The translations under genes and the position numbers were made by a program. A stretch of DNA of 64,000 nucleotides, taken from NCBI GenBank assembly GCA_964036665.1, contig OZ038531.1:17422168-17486167 (forward strand), in the 5' to 3' direction. The notes under the pieces were generated by a model. That model did no database searches and was not told the DNA's origin. It saw nothing but the letters and a program-made list of their open reading frames with translations. The stretch comes from Gordius sp. MW1 (taxonomy: Eukaryota > Nematomorpha > Gordioida > Gordea > Gordiidae). Position 1 is the first letter of the stretch; each line of letters opens with the position of its first letter. Below, in pieces: positions 1 through 12,435 of the stretch.

Positions 1-1597
1 AGGTTTACTTGCCTCATAAATTAAAGCGTGAGTCATCTCTGAATCAAAAATCACCCCTCCTATTTATATTATAACGAACATATTATAAGGAAAAAATTGA
101 AAAAATATTATTAAATAAAACACGATGTATAAAAAATAAAGCTATTTTAAAGTTTAATTCCTAAAAAAAACATAAAATAAAATCAGACACGTATTTGCAT
201 GGCATTTAACAAAAATTAAAAGATTAGAGACCATATCAGTTATTTACCATATTTTAAGCTAGGAATAATGAAGAGCGAAAACGAGGTAATGTGCCTGGGG
301 GCTGCTTACCAGTATGTAAAAACAATTTTAGCAAGGTGTTAAAACGCTGTGATAAGATTAAGACTAATCGGCTAACTCAGACAAAAACATTTAAGGTCGC
401 ACACCTACGAATTGTAATGATGTAATAATTTTCGATAAAAAACGAATAAAATTTTAATCGTCTCGCGCGAAAATAGGGCGCGAAAATAGGACGCGAAAAT
501 GGCTCGGTTTAAAAAGTAACGTATGTATAATTTAGTGGATGGATACAATTACCTTGAGTGTGTGCCTATTATGTGTTGTATCAACGCAACGACGAATAAA
601 TATAGAGAGAAGAATTGAGAAATAAAATCAATAATTGAAACTTACTCTCGGCTCTATATAAATACATGTATACAATACATCCTTCCTTCCACGCCAAATA
701 TAAACGACGAACAGCGGGAGGGGGGAGGGGCTGAGGGTGTGTCAGTAAATAGCATAATGTTATTTATCCTTTATACTAAATAAATAACTTGAGGTCGGCC
801 CCTTACTTTCTACTGATGTTGTAAAAACGGCGCTGGGTTTGTTTGATCGACCTTTAATTCAGACTCGACCAAGCCTTGAGGTCGATTAAGAAAAACAGAC
901 CAAAAAACCTTTTGTTCGCAGCAAGACGAGACTGGCTCAGTTTTACACACGTTTCAGCGTGAGGCCAATGGGCCAAAATTACACGCAACATTTACCACTT
1001 ATGTGATAAATACTCTGAATTTAGATTATAGATTATTGTCAACCAACATACGTTTAGGTCTTATAAACTTTGTTGCATAGATTCAATTAAATCATCACTC
1101 AAAGTGATTATTAATAAATTTATAAAGCATAATAATTAGTTTAATAATGTTAAGACTACCATATTTCGAAAGATTTGGGGTCTCAGGGACCCCACTACCT
1201 GACAAAAGGGGTTCAGCAATTATCGAGAATTAAAAGAAGCTTTCAACTTAGTAGGAAAATTGCCAATTTTACAACATCGTAAATGCCTAAAACCTCCCTT
1301 TTTAAATTCATCCTACAATTTGCGGAATGTAAGATGTTGGGAAAGCCCCGAGAAACTTGAATTCTGAAACAAAAATTTATATTAAAAATTTACGACTTTG
1401 AGACTTTAGCAGAAGTTTTTTATAAGAGCAAACAACTTTCATTGGCTTTTAACACATTAAAAATGTAGGAGGATCGTCGAAAAGACGATATTTGACCGAC
1501 CATCTCAGATTTAATTAATTTTTTGGTAAGGATATTTAGTGGCTACTTTCGAAAATTTTAGCCATTTCGGGTCGATTCTTTTTGAATTCTGGATGCT
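1..1597. other. Intergenic AT-rich DNA, no gene seen
   Basis: No open frame of note and no recognisable coding homology on either strand. The last 60 bases or so (from about 1530) resemble 14270-14330, so this end belongs to a dispersed repeat continuing at 2071-2560. A short G-rich run lies near 717-730. Confidence 0.5.
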
Positions 1598-1605
1598 CTT
1601 AAAAC

Positions 1606-2062
1606 CAGGGGTTTGAACCCGCCCAAAATAAAATCGGGTTCGTGTTTAGGTTTGGCATAAATTTTGAAATAGGGTTCGAGTTCGTGTTCGGGTTTAAGGA
1701 ATTGGGTTCGGGTACAGGTTCGGGTTCAAGAAATTATATTACACTAATAATATATCAATTATATATATTACTTACAAATAATTCTTGAGAAAATTAGTAT
1801 CGATTAATGAATGAAAAATGCCGGAAACATAAAAATATTGAAATCGTATATGGTTTTCGTTACATTGTCATGATGGAGAAAACTGAGATATTTAATTCAC
1901 AATATATTTTTGAATTAAAAACCCGAACCCGAACCCTTTTTTGTATTCATCGGGTTCGGGGTTTAAAAGGTATTTTTAAAAATGGGTTCGGGTTTGGGTT
2001 CGGGTTCTGTAAAACATAGGGTTTTACCCGGTTCGGGTTCAGGGGTTCGGGACAAACCCCTG
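1606..2062. mobile_element. hAT-type MITE with GGGTTC-repeat arms
   Basis: 457-bp non-autonomous element. The termini are inverted repeats, CAGGGGTTTGAACCCG on the left and the complement of CGGGACAAACCCCTG on the right. It is flanked by an exact 8-bp target duplication CTTAAAAC (1598-1605 and 2063-2070). An 8-bp duplication with CAGGG-type ends is the usual hAT signature. The subterminal parts are degenerate tandem hexamers (GGGTTC/GGGTTT), mostly in opposite orientation in the two halves, with a complement-oriented block near 1921-1938. No transposase is encoded; two short frames through the repeats are artefacts. It interrupts an older dispersed repeat. Confidence 0.8.
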
Positions 2063-2070
2063 CTTAAAAC

Positions 2071-2560
2071 CAAAATACGCTCTCTTACTGAATTTACTAT
2101 TTTGGTCCTATTTTTAAAAATGCTTGGGCTATTCACTCAAATTTTGGTAATTTGTCGCAAAAAAAACCTGTATTAAAATAATTTATCAAGTAGCCTAAAA
2201 CTTTTGTGATTAATTTTTTGAGGTCAAAAAAACCCCAAAAAAGTCTCAACCCAAATTGAAATCACCAATTTCATGACGTGCGTTCCTTAGAAACCCTTTA
2301 TTAAATTTCGAACGTTAAAGTATGGGGTTGCCACGATAAGGCCAAAAAGCAAAAATCCGATTTTTACAAAAAAACATTTCTAATTTGTGGTATAATCAAT
2401 TATAAAAGGAACATATTGTGATGTTTTATTTTAAATTAACTCGCAAATTTGTAAGGAATAAATTAATTGTTAAATATCGGAGTAAAATAATCTTAAATTT
2501 TGATCTTTCTTCGGGCGCGCAATCAGAGATGTCGGGTGGAAAACGTTTTAGTTTGTCATG
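2071..2560. repeat. Dispersed repeat, related to 14270-14760
   Basis: This stretch, with 1530-1605 upstream, is colinear with 14270-14760. Shared landmarks are the GGTTAATTTTTTG-like segment, the TAATCAATTAT segment and a closing CTTCGGGCGCG motif. The hAT MITE at 1606-2062 split this copy. No coding capacity is visible, so class is unknown. Confidence 0.5.
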
Positions 2561-2796
2561 AATTTTAAATATGGTGTCATCGACAGTTACCCATTAAAGC
2601 CTTAGTCTAAAATTTTGCATACTTAAAGACCTTTTAATATTTTCAAATTTAGTTTTTATTAAAGCTTAAGATGTGATTTACATTATAAACTAATTTTATT
2701 ATGTTTGCTAATTAATTGGCTTCTTTTTTTCATGAGTAAAATTTTAGAAATTAAGAATAAATTGAAAATTCAAGTTTTTGTGACAACTCAAGCTCG

Positions 2797-2932
2797 TGGC
2801 GTAGCCAGAGGGGCCGAAAAAAAAATATCTAATGTTTATTTCGTTTTTTTATGTTGAAATAATACTGTTACAAAAAAATTTTAAAAAAAATTCCCCCCCC
2901 CGGGAGAAAATCCTGGCTACGCGCCTGCAAGA
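2797..2932. repeat. Short MITE with GGCGTAGCCAG ends
   Basis: A left end GGCGTAGCCAGAGGGG and a right end CCTGGCTACGCGCC form a terminal inverted repeat around 100 bp of A/T-rich DNA, with a C run at the inner edge. The same end motif recurs at 10602, 13252, 15208, 25728 and 55818, so this is a dispersed MITE-like family. No clear target duplication is visible. Confidence 0.55.
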
Positions 2933-3257
2933 TTTACATTATATTATAAAGGAGAGGGAGGGGTAGATGTCATCATGTCATTTCCTAGAAGCCTACTTAG
3001 TTTTAACGCGATGAAATAAATTAATTTTTAATCTCTTTTCGACATTAAGTGGAGCTCATGCAATTTCTTATAATTGGGGTTTAAATCGATAATAAACACT
3101 CAGTTTTAAATTCATTTTGCATAATTTTTAACGCAAAAATAAGATTTAATAAGTTACAAATGTCAAAAAATAGAATATTTTAATATATTTAATTTATGAG
3201 TCACAGAAGCTAATTGTTAACCATTTATAATCTTCAATAAATGAAATAATAGCTTAA

Positions 3258-4017
3258 CCCTCCAATGTATTTATGGGGTCGAAGAAACCCCACGAAAGTT
3301 ATAATTTAACACCACTTAAAGAGTTTTAGATTTAGAGATTTGGTTTTTTTAGGGTATTCATAATTATGCAAAAGCTACATTTCCTGAAAATTTCATAGGA
3401 TTTGCCTCAATACTTTTGGAGATATAAGCGTTTGGGGTCCTATAAACCCCATAAGGTCAATTAAGAAAGTTTTTTATATTTTTTATCAAAATTTTTATTT
3501 TATTTTTAATCAAAAATAGTAATTTACGCATGTGTATAACATTTGGATCATAGAAAACAAGATTTTCGTGCAATAGGCGTCAAAACCCTGTCTGTGTTGA
3601 TCACGCTATAATATTTTGCGAAAAATGCGAAAAAATGACCATTTTTTAGAGTCTTCTATTTTTTTACTGTATAATCATTTTATCATGAATGCATGTTTTT
3701 ATAGTATTCAAACCTTCTTTTAATAAAAAAACATTTGCTTTTTATATTTCTACTAACTGTTTGGTCTCCATCACAAAACTTAAGTCATTTTGATTTTCAT
3801 TCATTTTCTTTTGTTTGATAAATTGCATATAATTTTAGAATTACTATTTATAATTAAATTATTTTTTACAAACCTATAGGTGGCTTTAATAAACTTATAT
3901 TTAAAATTTGAGAAGCGTTACTCTACTGGTTATAAAATTATGATCATTTTAAGAATGGGGTTTTATAACCCCCATAAGTCAGTTCAGGGTTGAAATTTCT
4001 ATAAGTACATTGGAGGG
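3258..4017. mobile_element. piggyBac-like MITE with TTAA target duplication
   Basis: 760-bp element beginning CCCTCCAATGTATTTATGG and ending with the inverse, TACATTGGAGGG. It is flanked by TTAA on both sides (3254-3257 and 4018-4021). CCC...GGG ends plus a TTAA duplication is the piggyBac superfamily signature. No transposase frame is present, so it is non-autonomous. A truncated relative lies at 17139-17522. Confidence 0.75.
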
Positions 4018-4021
4018 TTAA

Positions 4022-6924
4022 GAAAATATTAAGATATAGGAATATGGAAAATTGTTTTCAGGCCTAAGTAACACCTACCTTAAATAATTCCACACATATA
4101 ATATAATTTTTAATGATCTCTTTCAAGATATTTGCCTAAATTTATTATAAGCTAATTATTAATACAATATAGTTTTTATAAAATAAGATAAGATAATACA
4201 ACTTAGGGTTAAACAACTACTTAAATTGTTTATTAGAGAAATAAATCATCATAGTAATAAGATGTGAAGATTGTGGCTTTAAACATTAAATGCTAAGCAA
4301 ATAGTTTGTAATAATCCTTAAATAAAAAATTTTAGTCTGATATGCCATTAAGTGTTTTATAGCGGCTTAAAGAATATTCTAATGTACCTTAACACTTCCT
4401 TAATATATTAATCAAGCTTAGCATTTGTGCATTGGTTTCAAGTTAATAAGAGCTAGAATAATTTAATAATTAGACTATATAAACTATTGAGGAAACAAAT
4501 AATAAATTCAAATCTAATATTGATTTTTTATAGAAATTAAATCTGCAAAAATATTAAAATATGAAATTAGAAATAAATGAAAAAGCAATTCATAATTATT
4601 AAGTTTGTAAGGTTCAAAAGAAATGAGCAAAAACGTGCATTAAAAAAATTTAAATCAAGAAAGTGACTTCATCTGGACATGAGAATAAAATGTATACCTC
4701 AATGAATTGGGAGAAAAGAACATTGCAATGTGGCGATAATGTCGTTAATGAATTCAAATATTGATTTCAAGGTCGCAAGCAAATTTTAATGTTTTATTAT
4801 TTCAAGTGTTGTGCTAAATGTAGTCAATTATCGAGGGTAAACAACAACAAAGGTTTTTAACACATATAATAAGGTTAGATTTTTTGTCTATGGATAAAAT
4901 GTGTTACTAAAATATCTAAATAAATGTTTTCTAACTTATACCATTTAAGGTTTTGATTATTAAGCACCATATATATATTAGTCACAAATCTTTACACCGC
5001 AAATCACTAAAAATAAAATACTTAACTAAAAACTATTATAATTATGATTGTTAATAAATAAAATCTAAGGTCAAAACTCGCTTTGCCTTAAATTGTAATT
5101 TATGAATATTCTAATTATATAATTTACTAGTCATCAAACAAGCCTGCTTTTTATTTCAATTTTATAACTTTACAAGGATATTTTTGGCCTTCTAAATGAA
5201 AATCTTATTAAGCTCACAAATTTATAGCCCAAACTTAAGGACCAAAAGAATCAAATCTTTCGCTTACACATCTGTTTTCCAACATTTACTCAGGCTATAG
5301 CAAGCGATAAACGTTGCATAGTAATTTGATTTATTGTGGAAGATTATTATTCCCGTGACGAGGAAATACTTATCGCTAGACCAATAATGCAGATCATAGA
5401 AGTTTAATTTCGATCTTAATACTTTTATGTTTTTACAGGACGATCAATTAATGAGGACGATAATATGGGCGGGGATAACTTTAAAAAACGTTGACGTCTG
5501 TTAAAGCCAAAGGATTTAATCTTAGAACAACTTTAGTTGTTGTGATTATTTTATTAAAATTTTACAATCAGGAATATAAAAATTACAAAACTGTGTGTAC
5601 ATGTGTGAATGGAGTTTATATAGGGACGATATGGTGAGTAATTCAAATTACCAAGAAATCAATAATCTGAAACATTTGTAAATTATTGGAAAATCAATGA
5701 TTTTCTGGGAAGGTTTGAGGTTCTAGGAAGAAATTTCATTGACAAATAGATTGACGTCAATACTGTGATTAACTTCTCGGGACATCCACTACAATACTTA
5801 AAAATTTTGAAAGACTATAAAGAAGTATCCAAGATGGTGTGAAGATTCAAAATAAATTTTTTTTAACTATTTGTTATATCCATAGTTGTAACTAAATACT
5901 TAAACAGTTTTAAATGTAACTTGAAACTTGCTGCTATAATTAAAAAAGTACTTCTAAGTAACTTTTTGCATTATTTCAATAAGTGTTGAAATAAATAGTC
6001 AATAAAATTAAATAATGTCAATGCTTTGTAATTATAAAAAAAAAATTATAAGCTGTAAAAGAAATGTGCGTCGATATTTATGGCAACCTCATTATCACAT
6101 CCCTAAAGGATATGAATCAAGAATTTGAAGGAATCTATTTTAATAATTGAGGGAAGATATTGGGAGATATTGAGGCGATCATAAGGCAAAATTTAGATGA
6201 ATTTACAGCTTTACCGGATGCAATTTAACGTAATGATCAAGGGATAGGTGGATGGCAGGGGGAAAAAGGTAAAGGACTCCCCCAGCCACAATATACTTTT
6301 TATTCTTTCACTACATTTTTATTGTATATCTTAAGACGGAAAATATAATAATTTTGAATGAATCGAAACGCGTTATCAAGTTCAATGATGCGTATTCAAG
6401 TTGATTAATCGGGAAGAAATAACAAATACATATAAGCGCGTGGGGGGGGGGAGTAACACACGTACTGAAATTAAATAGAAAGTAAAAGTATCACATATGA
6501 ACTTAAGGTTACAGGAAAAGGGGTTACTCAGTGAGTATGCCTCTGATAGGCAGATGTTATAAGATCAAAAGACCCGACAATGTTAAGAAATCTAACAATA
6601 AATAAACTTTTGTAATTAATCGAATGAGATACACTGTTTTACAAGGGGTTGGGGGAAATGGTGAATATCCGCGTATCAAGGAATACGACACTCATCTTTA
6701 GGAAAATCATATCACACAAAGATGAACTAAAGTGAGCGAATGTGTAAAATGACAAAAACCTTAATAGATAGAACAATAATTACCAATCAATGTGATTTCA
6801 TCTCCCTTTTTTTATTTCGTAAAGGGAGTGCAATAATTATCGAGGGATAAAGTTAACGAGACACGCAATGAAGGTGTAACAACAGGTCATAGAAGCTATA
6901 CTTCTAAAAACAATCTTAATAGAT
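4022..6924. other. AT-rich non-coding DNA
   Basis: No coding similarity, tRNA or terminal inverted repeat was recognised. A run of ten G lies near 6445. Possible short exons cannot be excluded by eye. Confidence 0.4.
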
Positions 6925-7415
6925 AAACTACAATTTCGGCTTTATAGAAAATCAACTTCAGATGCAATACATGGGCTTAGGCGATGGATTTATATAAGAA
7001 AAAAAACAGCTTGTATCTGTTGCAATGATCTTGAGAAAGCTTTCTCCAAGGCAGTTGCTATATTAGAGCCTGAGTTCCAGTGGTGTACCCGACACTTAAA
7101 AAAGATAGATATATATAGTAACTTAATACCCAAACTACGAACATCTATTGGTACATAAAAGAAATTCAAGTCGATGTTCATCAAGGATGGCACCAAATCC
7201 ATTGCCTTTCATAATAATGATGAATTGGATAACTAAGGACCTGAAACGCGAATCACTGTGGGCACTTCCTTTTGCGGATGACATAGTGCTGCGCGGAGGT
7301 TTAAATTTGGAATTAGCAACGCAGGTGAAAGTGTGGATGGATCGACTTTCAAGCTATATTCTTAGGGTCAACAGGAATAAAACTGAATATATAATGCTTG
7401 GAGTTGTGAATTAAT
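6925..7415 (+). pseudogene. RTE-type LINE reverse transcriptase fragment (dead)
   Basis: Translated piecewise over three frames this gives reverse-transcriptase blocks in the order expected for RTE-like LINEs. There is a 'FGF...TSDAIHGLRR'-like finger block (about 6940-6985), a 'DLEKAFS' block (7029-7050) that is the first catalytic Asp region, a 'VHQG' block (about 7175), 'PLPFIIMMN' and then 'FADDIVL' (about 7270-7290) containing the paired catalytic aspartates. The frame is broken by at least two indels and no start or poly-A tail is seen. A related endonuclease fragment is at 44370-44937. Confidence 0.75.
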
Positions 7416-8469
7416 AAAAAGAAACACATCTGCAAATCGATAACTGAGCAATTATAATTTAAATTAGAAATCTGAAAAGAGAAATTTTGGGGAGGTCCGC
7501 CTGGTCGTACCTTATAGTCATTTCTAAGTGTAATATTAATTTCTTGAAATTGGCAAAAGTCAAATATGATGCAATAAACCTCTAAAATATTTAATTAAAT
7601 TAGTTAGCATTTTGTACATTAATTTTGACTTGTGTGAAGTGTAGTATGAGCAAGTTTTTTAAAATTAATATAGCACGAAATACTAAATGAATGAACGTGA
7701 CGGGTAATAATGTTAAAAGTGCAATAATTAAATAAATATAAATACTTTTTTAAATATGATGAAGGCTATCTAATTATAACCTGTATTATTATTTTGTTTG
7801 AAATAAGAAGAATTTATATTTAGAAATAATAGCCCCGTAGTAAACGGTTTGAATTTAATATAAATTCCAGGACGGCTTATAGAGTCTTAAGCCCGTTCGA
7901 GCCCGTTATGAAACTTGTTTGGCCCTCTGAAAACTTGTTTGCCCACCCGAGCCCGACCCTTTTAATGGTAACAGTTTATTTAAAACTTTAGAAATCATGA
8001 ACACTATTTTGTAATGATCATTATTAATTTTATATAGTATTAAAATGTATTAGTCCAAAGGCTATATGCATTTTATGTCAAGATGATTTATAAATTCATA
8101 TAGCTTCCTCCAAAAAGTGATTTATTTAACAAATTATAAAAATGAACCTTGGTTAATAAAGAGTAAATTATGCTTAATATTGTGCTTTCATTTACTATAT
8201 GTCAAATGTTGTCAAGCCAAAAACTTAATAACTATATAAAATCGCTTACAAATTATCTCCAGCACACATACTATTTAAAAGCTGTAATAATTCAATCATC
8301 TTCTTCAAAGGCTTATAACAAAGAACTAAAGAGCAAAATGGTCTCACAAATTTAAAATATTCGCTATAAGACGTCAGGGGAAATAACTATGCGAAGCTTA
8401 TTACTGATTTCCTTAAGGCTAACTTGCAAAACTAAATTCTTCTTTGCTATTTTAAATTTTATAACCTAA
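7416..8469. other. Region upstream of the transporter gene
   Basis: AT-rich with no coding similarity recognised. It probably contains the 5' flank and promoter of the gene starting at 8470, but no specific element can be assigned. Confidence 0.35.
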
Positions 8470-8629
8470 ATGACGAAACAAACTGCACGAAAATCGGTTA
8501 TTTACTCTGAGCGTAGTAGAAGCTTGATATATTATACGGATGAAAAGGGCTATGTCGCTTTGCCTACTGATTCGGGTTGGGCATGGGTCATTCTTTTTGC
8601 CTCCTTTCTCTGTAATTACATTACCGAAG
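8470..8629 (+). CDS. Transporter exon 1
   Basis: 160 nt: N-terminal cytosolic tail, the DSGWAW signature and most of helix 1. It ends GAAG before a GT donor, phase 1. The open frame runs on into the intron to 8772, but that part has no family similarity. Confidence 0.8.
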
Positions 8630-10556
8630 GTATTAAAAATCCATATCAGATATTTATTTTAAATATTCAGAGTTACAAAATTACCAAACTTTACGTTTTC
8701 ATTTGTAAAACAACAGTCTTTAATCTCTACACAACCTGTATTTTGTTAAATATTAGTTTTGAACAACTATAGCCTTTATATATTTTAGTTTAATTTTATG
8801 TCATTATAATTAATAGTTATTCAACATATAACTTTATATCACACTAAAAACCGCTAATAGGATTCAATTTTCCCCTTTGAATTTTACTAAAAGGTATGTG
8901 CTTTTCCTTTGGCGTATACCACGCAGAATTTCTTTCGTTATTCCCCAACCATGTGATAGTAGTCTCTTTCATAATTTGTATCCCTGGGTCATTTTTCTTG
9001 CTTCTAGGACCACTGTCCAACTACCCATCCAAAAAAACTGGATTTTTTCAGGTTTGTGAGCAAATGTCTTATTTTTGTATGTATTTATTTTTTCAAAAGA
9101 CATATGTTCTGCTTGTAGATTTCGAGGTTGTTCTAGGCATAATGTTTAACCCAATTAAAAAATATTCATTTTTATTAATTTTAAGATGGTTGTTGCAATA
9201 AAAGCTAATATATATATAATCGTGGACCAAGTAAACTTCTAATAGGCCCTCTTACATAAATATATATCGAAATAAAAAGCTTGATTGAATTGTCTCTAAT
9301 CTAAAATTTTCCATATGGAACAAGGAATCTAGTATAAATTTCGTCTAAAGGATCCAAAAAGACTATGTCAATTCAAAGCAATAAATTGTTATAATTATGT
9401 TTGTTTAAGTTTATCTTAATGATTTCTTTCTGATTTTTAGACATTTAGTCTCGGAGCAATGATTGGACTCTCGGGCTTCGTAATTTCTTGCTTTGTACAC
9501 AACCCATATTACCTCTTAATCAGTTTTTCCATGCTGATCGGCTTAGGAGCGGGAATTATATCAACCTCAGCCATTCTCATATTAAGCCTATCCTTTTATA
9601 AGAAGTACATGTTAGCACTGGCTATCGGCATAGGTGGTGGTTCTTTAGGATCTCTTACTTTTCCCATCCTATTTCAGAGCCTCATAAACAACTACGGTCT
9701 ATCAAGATCGCTCCTTATTAACGGTGCCATCTTCGCTCATGTTTTCATAGCAGCATGCCTAGTTCAGCGTGTACCACCAAATCTTGACCAAACGGTAGAT
9801 GTGAATGTTGACCATGGAGGAAATAACTTAAAGTTAGCTCGAAATAGTCATCATTGGGCTAATGCTAGGATGTCATTGGGTGCGATAAAAGGCCTCCAAA
9901 CTCTTCAGGCTGCAGCGGCTACCAAAAAGCTTAAAATCCGAAGTTGGAAAAGTTGCCTATTTTCGATATCTTGCTTTGCTTGGCAAACTGCATCCAACAT
10001 CTTTTATTTTTCAATAGTTCATTTTGGGCGATCCGTTAGAAGATTAAGTAATTGGCAAAGCTCCACCTTGTTATCATGGAGTAGCGTGGGCAGTATTATA
10101 GGCTATGGACTTATAGCATTGTGGGGCGTTATTCGTTCTAGTAGAGGCAATATTAATGATTCAACTTTCACAAGCTGGAAAGCAATAATTTATCATAGCT
10201 CGTTAGTTTTCCACGCTGGGATTTGTTTGGCTTATATTTACTCGACTAACTACACTTGGATGTCAGTGATTTCATTTGGATTTGGACTTGTATATGGTAT
10301 TCGTAATTCAATCTTACCAACCTTTACTGAAGATTTATATGGGAATGATTCCTTTTTTCAAGCCTTTGCCCTAGTTATGATGGTCAGTGGAACCGGTAGT
10401 CTTCTGGGAACTCCCGTTACAGCGGCGGTCACAGAGATATTAAATAACCCGTTTGTTTTGTTTTATTTAACTATCGGTTTATACTTGATCGCAGTAATGT
10501 TTTCACTATTTTCAACCTACCATTTGTTTAAACCACGGCTTACTTGCCAGCAATAA
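8470..10556 (+). CDS. Monocarboxylate transporter-like protein (SLC16/MFS)
   Basis: Three exons (8470-8629, 8894-9051, 9441-10556) encode about 477 residues, normal for SLC16 proteins. The start is fixed by an in-frame TAA immediately before the ATG. Residues 34-39 (DSGWAW) are the first-helix signature of monocarboxylate transporters, [D/E]G[G/S][W/F][G/A]W, with Ser in its second place. Exon 2 gives 'FSFGVYHAEFL', typical of helix 1-2. Exon 3 carries the remaining helices, with Gly-rich 'GIGGGSLGSLTFP' in the N half and a long basic cytosolic loop (about residues 215-270) before the C-terminal six helices. Introns of 264 and 389 nt have GT/AG ends and compatible phases (1, then 0). The likely role is proton-linked transport of monocarboxylates or related anions across a membrane; the substrate cannot be deduced. 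An AATAAA overlaps the stop codon. The gene converges with the minus-strand gene ending at 12223. Confidence 0.85.
8894..9051 (+). CDS. Transporter exon 2
   Basis: 158 nt. The acceptor TACTAAAAG completes the phase-1 glycine codon, giving ...TEG-MCFSFGVYH..., which matches the family's helix-1 continuation. It ends CAG before donor GTTTGT, phase 0. The next exon supplies the following helix. Confidence 0.75.
9441..10556 (+). CDS. Transporter exon 3 (last)
   Basis: 1,116 nt, opened by the acceptor TGATTTTTAG in phase 0, 18 nt before the first internal ATG. It encodes about 371 residues with roughly nine or ten hydrophobic segments and ends at TAA. Confidence 0.85.
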   Translation, partial: TFSLGAMIGLSGFVISCFVHNPYYLLISFSMLIGLGAGIISTSAILILSLSFYKKYMLALAIGIGGGSLGSLTFPILFQSLINNYGLSRSLLINGAIFAHVFIAACLVQRVPPNLDQTVDVNVDHGGNNLKLARNSHHWANARMSLGAIKGLQTLQAAAATKKLKIRSWKSCLFSISCFAWQTASNIFYFSIVHFGRSVRRLSNWQSSTLLSWSSVGSIIGYGLIALWGVIRSSRGNINDSTFTSWKAIIYHSSLVFHAGICLAYIYSTNYTWMSVISFGFGLVYGIRNSILPTFTEDLYGNDSFFQAFALVMMVSGTGSLLGTPVTAAVTEILNNPFVLFYLTIGLYLIAVMFSLFSTYHLFKPRLTCQQ

Positions 10557-10601
10557 AATAAAATCCTAAACTCTCCTAGCCTAAAATCGTTGCTAGATTG
10601 A

Positions 10602-10747
10602 TGGGCGTAACCAGGGGGGTGCCCCCCCCCTAAATAGCGTAGAAAAAAAATTTTCAATGCAAAAACACTTAAAATTTGCCCCCCCCCATTGAACTTTTAA
10701 ACGTTTTGCCCCCCCCCCTAATCCAAAACTTGGCTAAGCCCATAATT
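10602..10747. repeat. Short MITE, GGGCGTAACCAG ends
   Basis: Begins GGGCGTAACCAGGGGG and ends CTTGGCTAAGCCC, an imperfect terminal inverted repeat with C8-C10 runs just inside. It lies between the convergent genes. Open frames across it on both strands are low-complexity artefacts. Confidence 0.55.
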
Positions 10748-12222
10748 AGATTGATACAAAAACTTAACTTAGTGAATTTTAGCTTTATTTGCCTAACTAG
10801 AAAGCATAATAAGCTCATAGAGAATATTAGGTATCTCAGGTTGAGACTCAAACCACCAATATTTTAGGTTATCCTTACCGTAAGAATGGACCACTTTTAT
10901 AAAACCCAAATTTTTCAAAATTAGCAATAATAAATTTGACATAATTTGCATTCATATGGAACCCTAAATGTATTTTTCCATGTTTTTGCAATTAAAATAA
11001 AAAGTACCTCAAAATCTATTGCGCCTATTATACAAATCCCAATTATTTATTTTGTGGCATTTTAAGACCTTGAGAAACATTTGTCTAAAGCTTTAAATAA
11101 GTTTATATAATTTTTATCTCAAAATCGTTATATATCAATTTTTACGTCTAAATATAAGAATTAATTTATTAAACACCTTGACATTTTTACGACAGTATTA
11201 AACAATTATAATGTAAAAATAGGAAATAAAACAGAAGGGTAAAATTACAGCTCGCGGTGAGCAAGACGAATAGTTATTGTATTAAATAGATTGTGGGTTT
11301 AGTAAATAAAAAGTGAAGATGTTTGTCAATCCAATTTCGTTTTATATACTAGAAATTGTTAATCTTAAATAAAAAAGATTATTTGCTGATGGGTGCTAGG
11401 TTTGAAGTTAATATAAAAAGCAGTCAAAATCGCGTGAGGGCTTAAATTTGGGAAAAATATCATTTAAGCGATTTTTAACACTTATATACAATTAAATATA
11501 ACTCCATCTTAATAAAATATCTAAAAACTACTTTTAATATTGTTAAAGACAGGTATTCAAGTTTTTAACAAAATATATTGGTTTAAATAATAGTGTCAAT
11601 GATATGCACCTTTATGGAGTATGAGAGACGCAGCTCACAACAGCCCACATTTGGCTTATGTCTGATGAATTGTTTATTGTGCCACAAAACTGTTTCAAAC
11701 AAAACCAAATTACCAATCTATAAACTTTACTTTTAATAAAATTATAGCTAAAAGTGGCATATGATTTATTAATTGCCTGTCAAATTTTATGGAATACTAA
11801 ATCTCATATTTCTTTTACCGAATATGATAAGACGGCCATTAATTTCAATTGTTGCTTATTATATATCAGTGTTGAACAATTATCATGGTTTTACATGCGT
11901 CACCACAGATCCTCGATTTATTTTTTGCCTCACGTTGAGACATTGTTATTAAACTATTTAATACATTTTTCTTAACTAAAGCACGGTTCATTTTTACGTG
12001 GAAAAAATCGACATATTATTCATACAAAATTATAAATCAAATTAGTCTCTTAATTTTAATTTTAGATGCCATATATAAATTAGAGTTAGCAGCTAATATA
12101 TAATTCGCGGTTTCACTCGTAAATCGGGTTCTTTCTTCTCAATTAACTTAACACATCTGAATTATTTTAACACACTCATTTCGATAATAGGATGTATTAT
12201 TAATCAGGATGTATAAGATTTT
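10748..12222. other. Intergenic space between convergent genes
   Basis: AT-rich, no recognised coding sequence or inverted repeat. It would hold the 3' ends of the transporter gene (+) and the PTCD2-like gene (-). Confidence 0.4.
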
Positions 12223-12435
12223 TCATGGTAAATCGAAATCGATGGGCCATTTTAGGTAATCTTCAACAGTATGTTTCGGTTCAATTATTCTAGTCTCCTC
12301 CTTACAACCATACGCGTCCGGTAATGCCGTTTTTGATTTCACCATCTTCTCGATAACCATGCGAAGTTGCGAAAACCGTTCTTTAGTTTGTAAGGCCGTA
12401 GCCGCATCTTCCACGTATTGTACAACCATTTTATA
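12223..12435 (-). CDS. PTCD2: PTCD2-like exon 7 (last)
   Basis: 213 nt including the stop, after acceptor CCTTTAG. It encodes 'YKMVVQYVEDAATAL' to 'DYLKWPIDFDLP'. Codon use is like exon 6 and unlike the flanks. If exon 6 is terminal, this is a separate small gene or exon. Confidence 0.5.
   Translation of the reverse strand, partial: YKMVVQYVEDAATALQTKERFSQLRMVIEKMVKSKTALPDAYGCKEETRIIEPKHTVEDYLKWPIDFDLP

Noticed and set aside
7875..7960. GCCCGTTCGAGCCCG-type repeat as another GGGTTC MITE
   Set aside because: No inverted ends or target duplication found; possibly a remnant.
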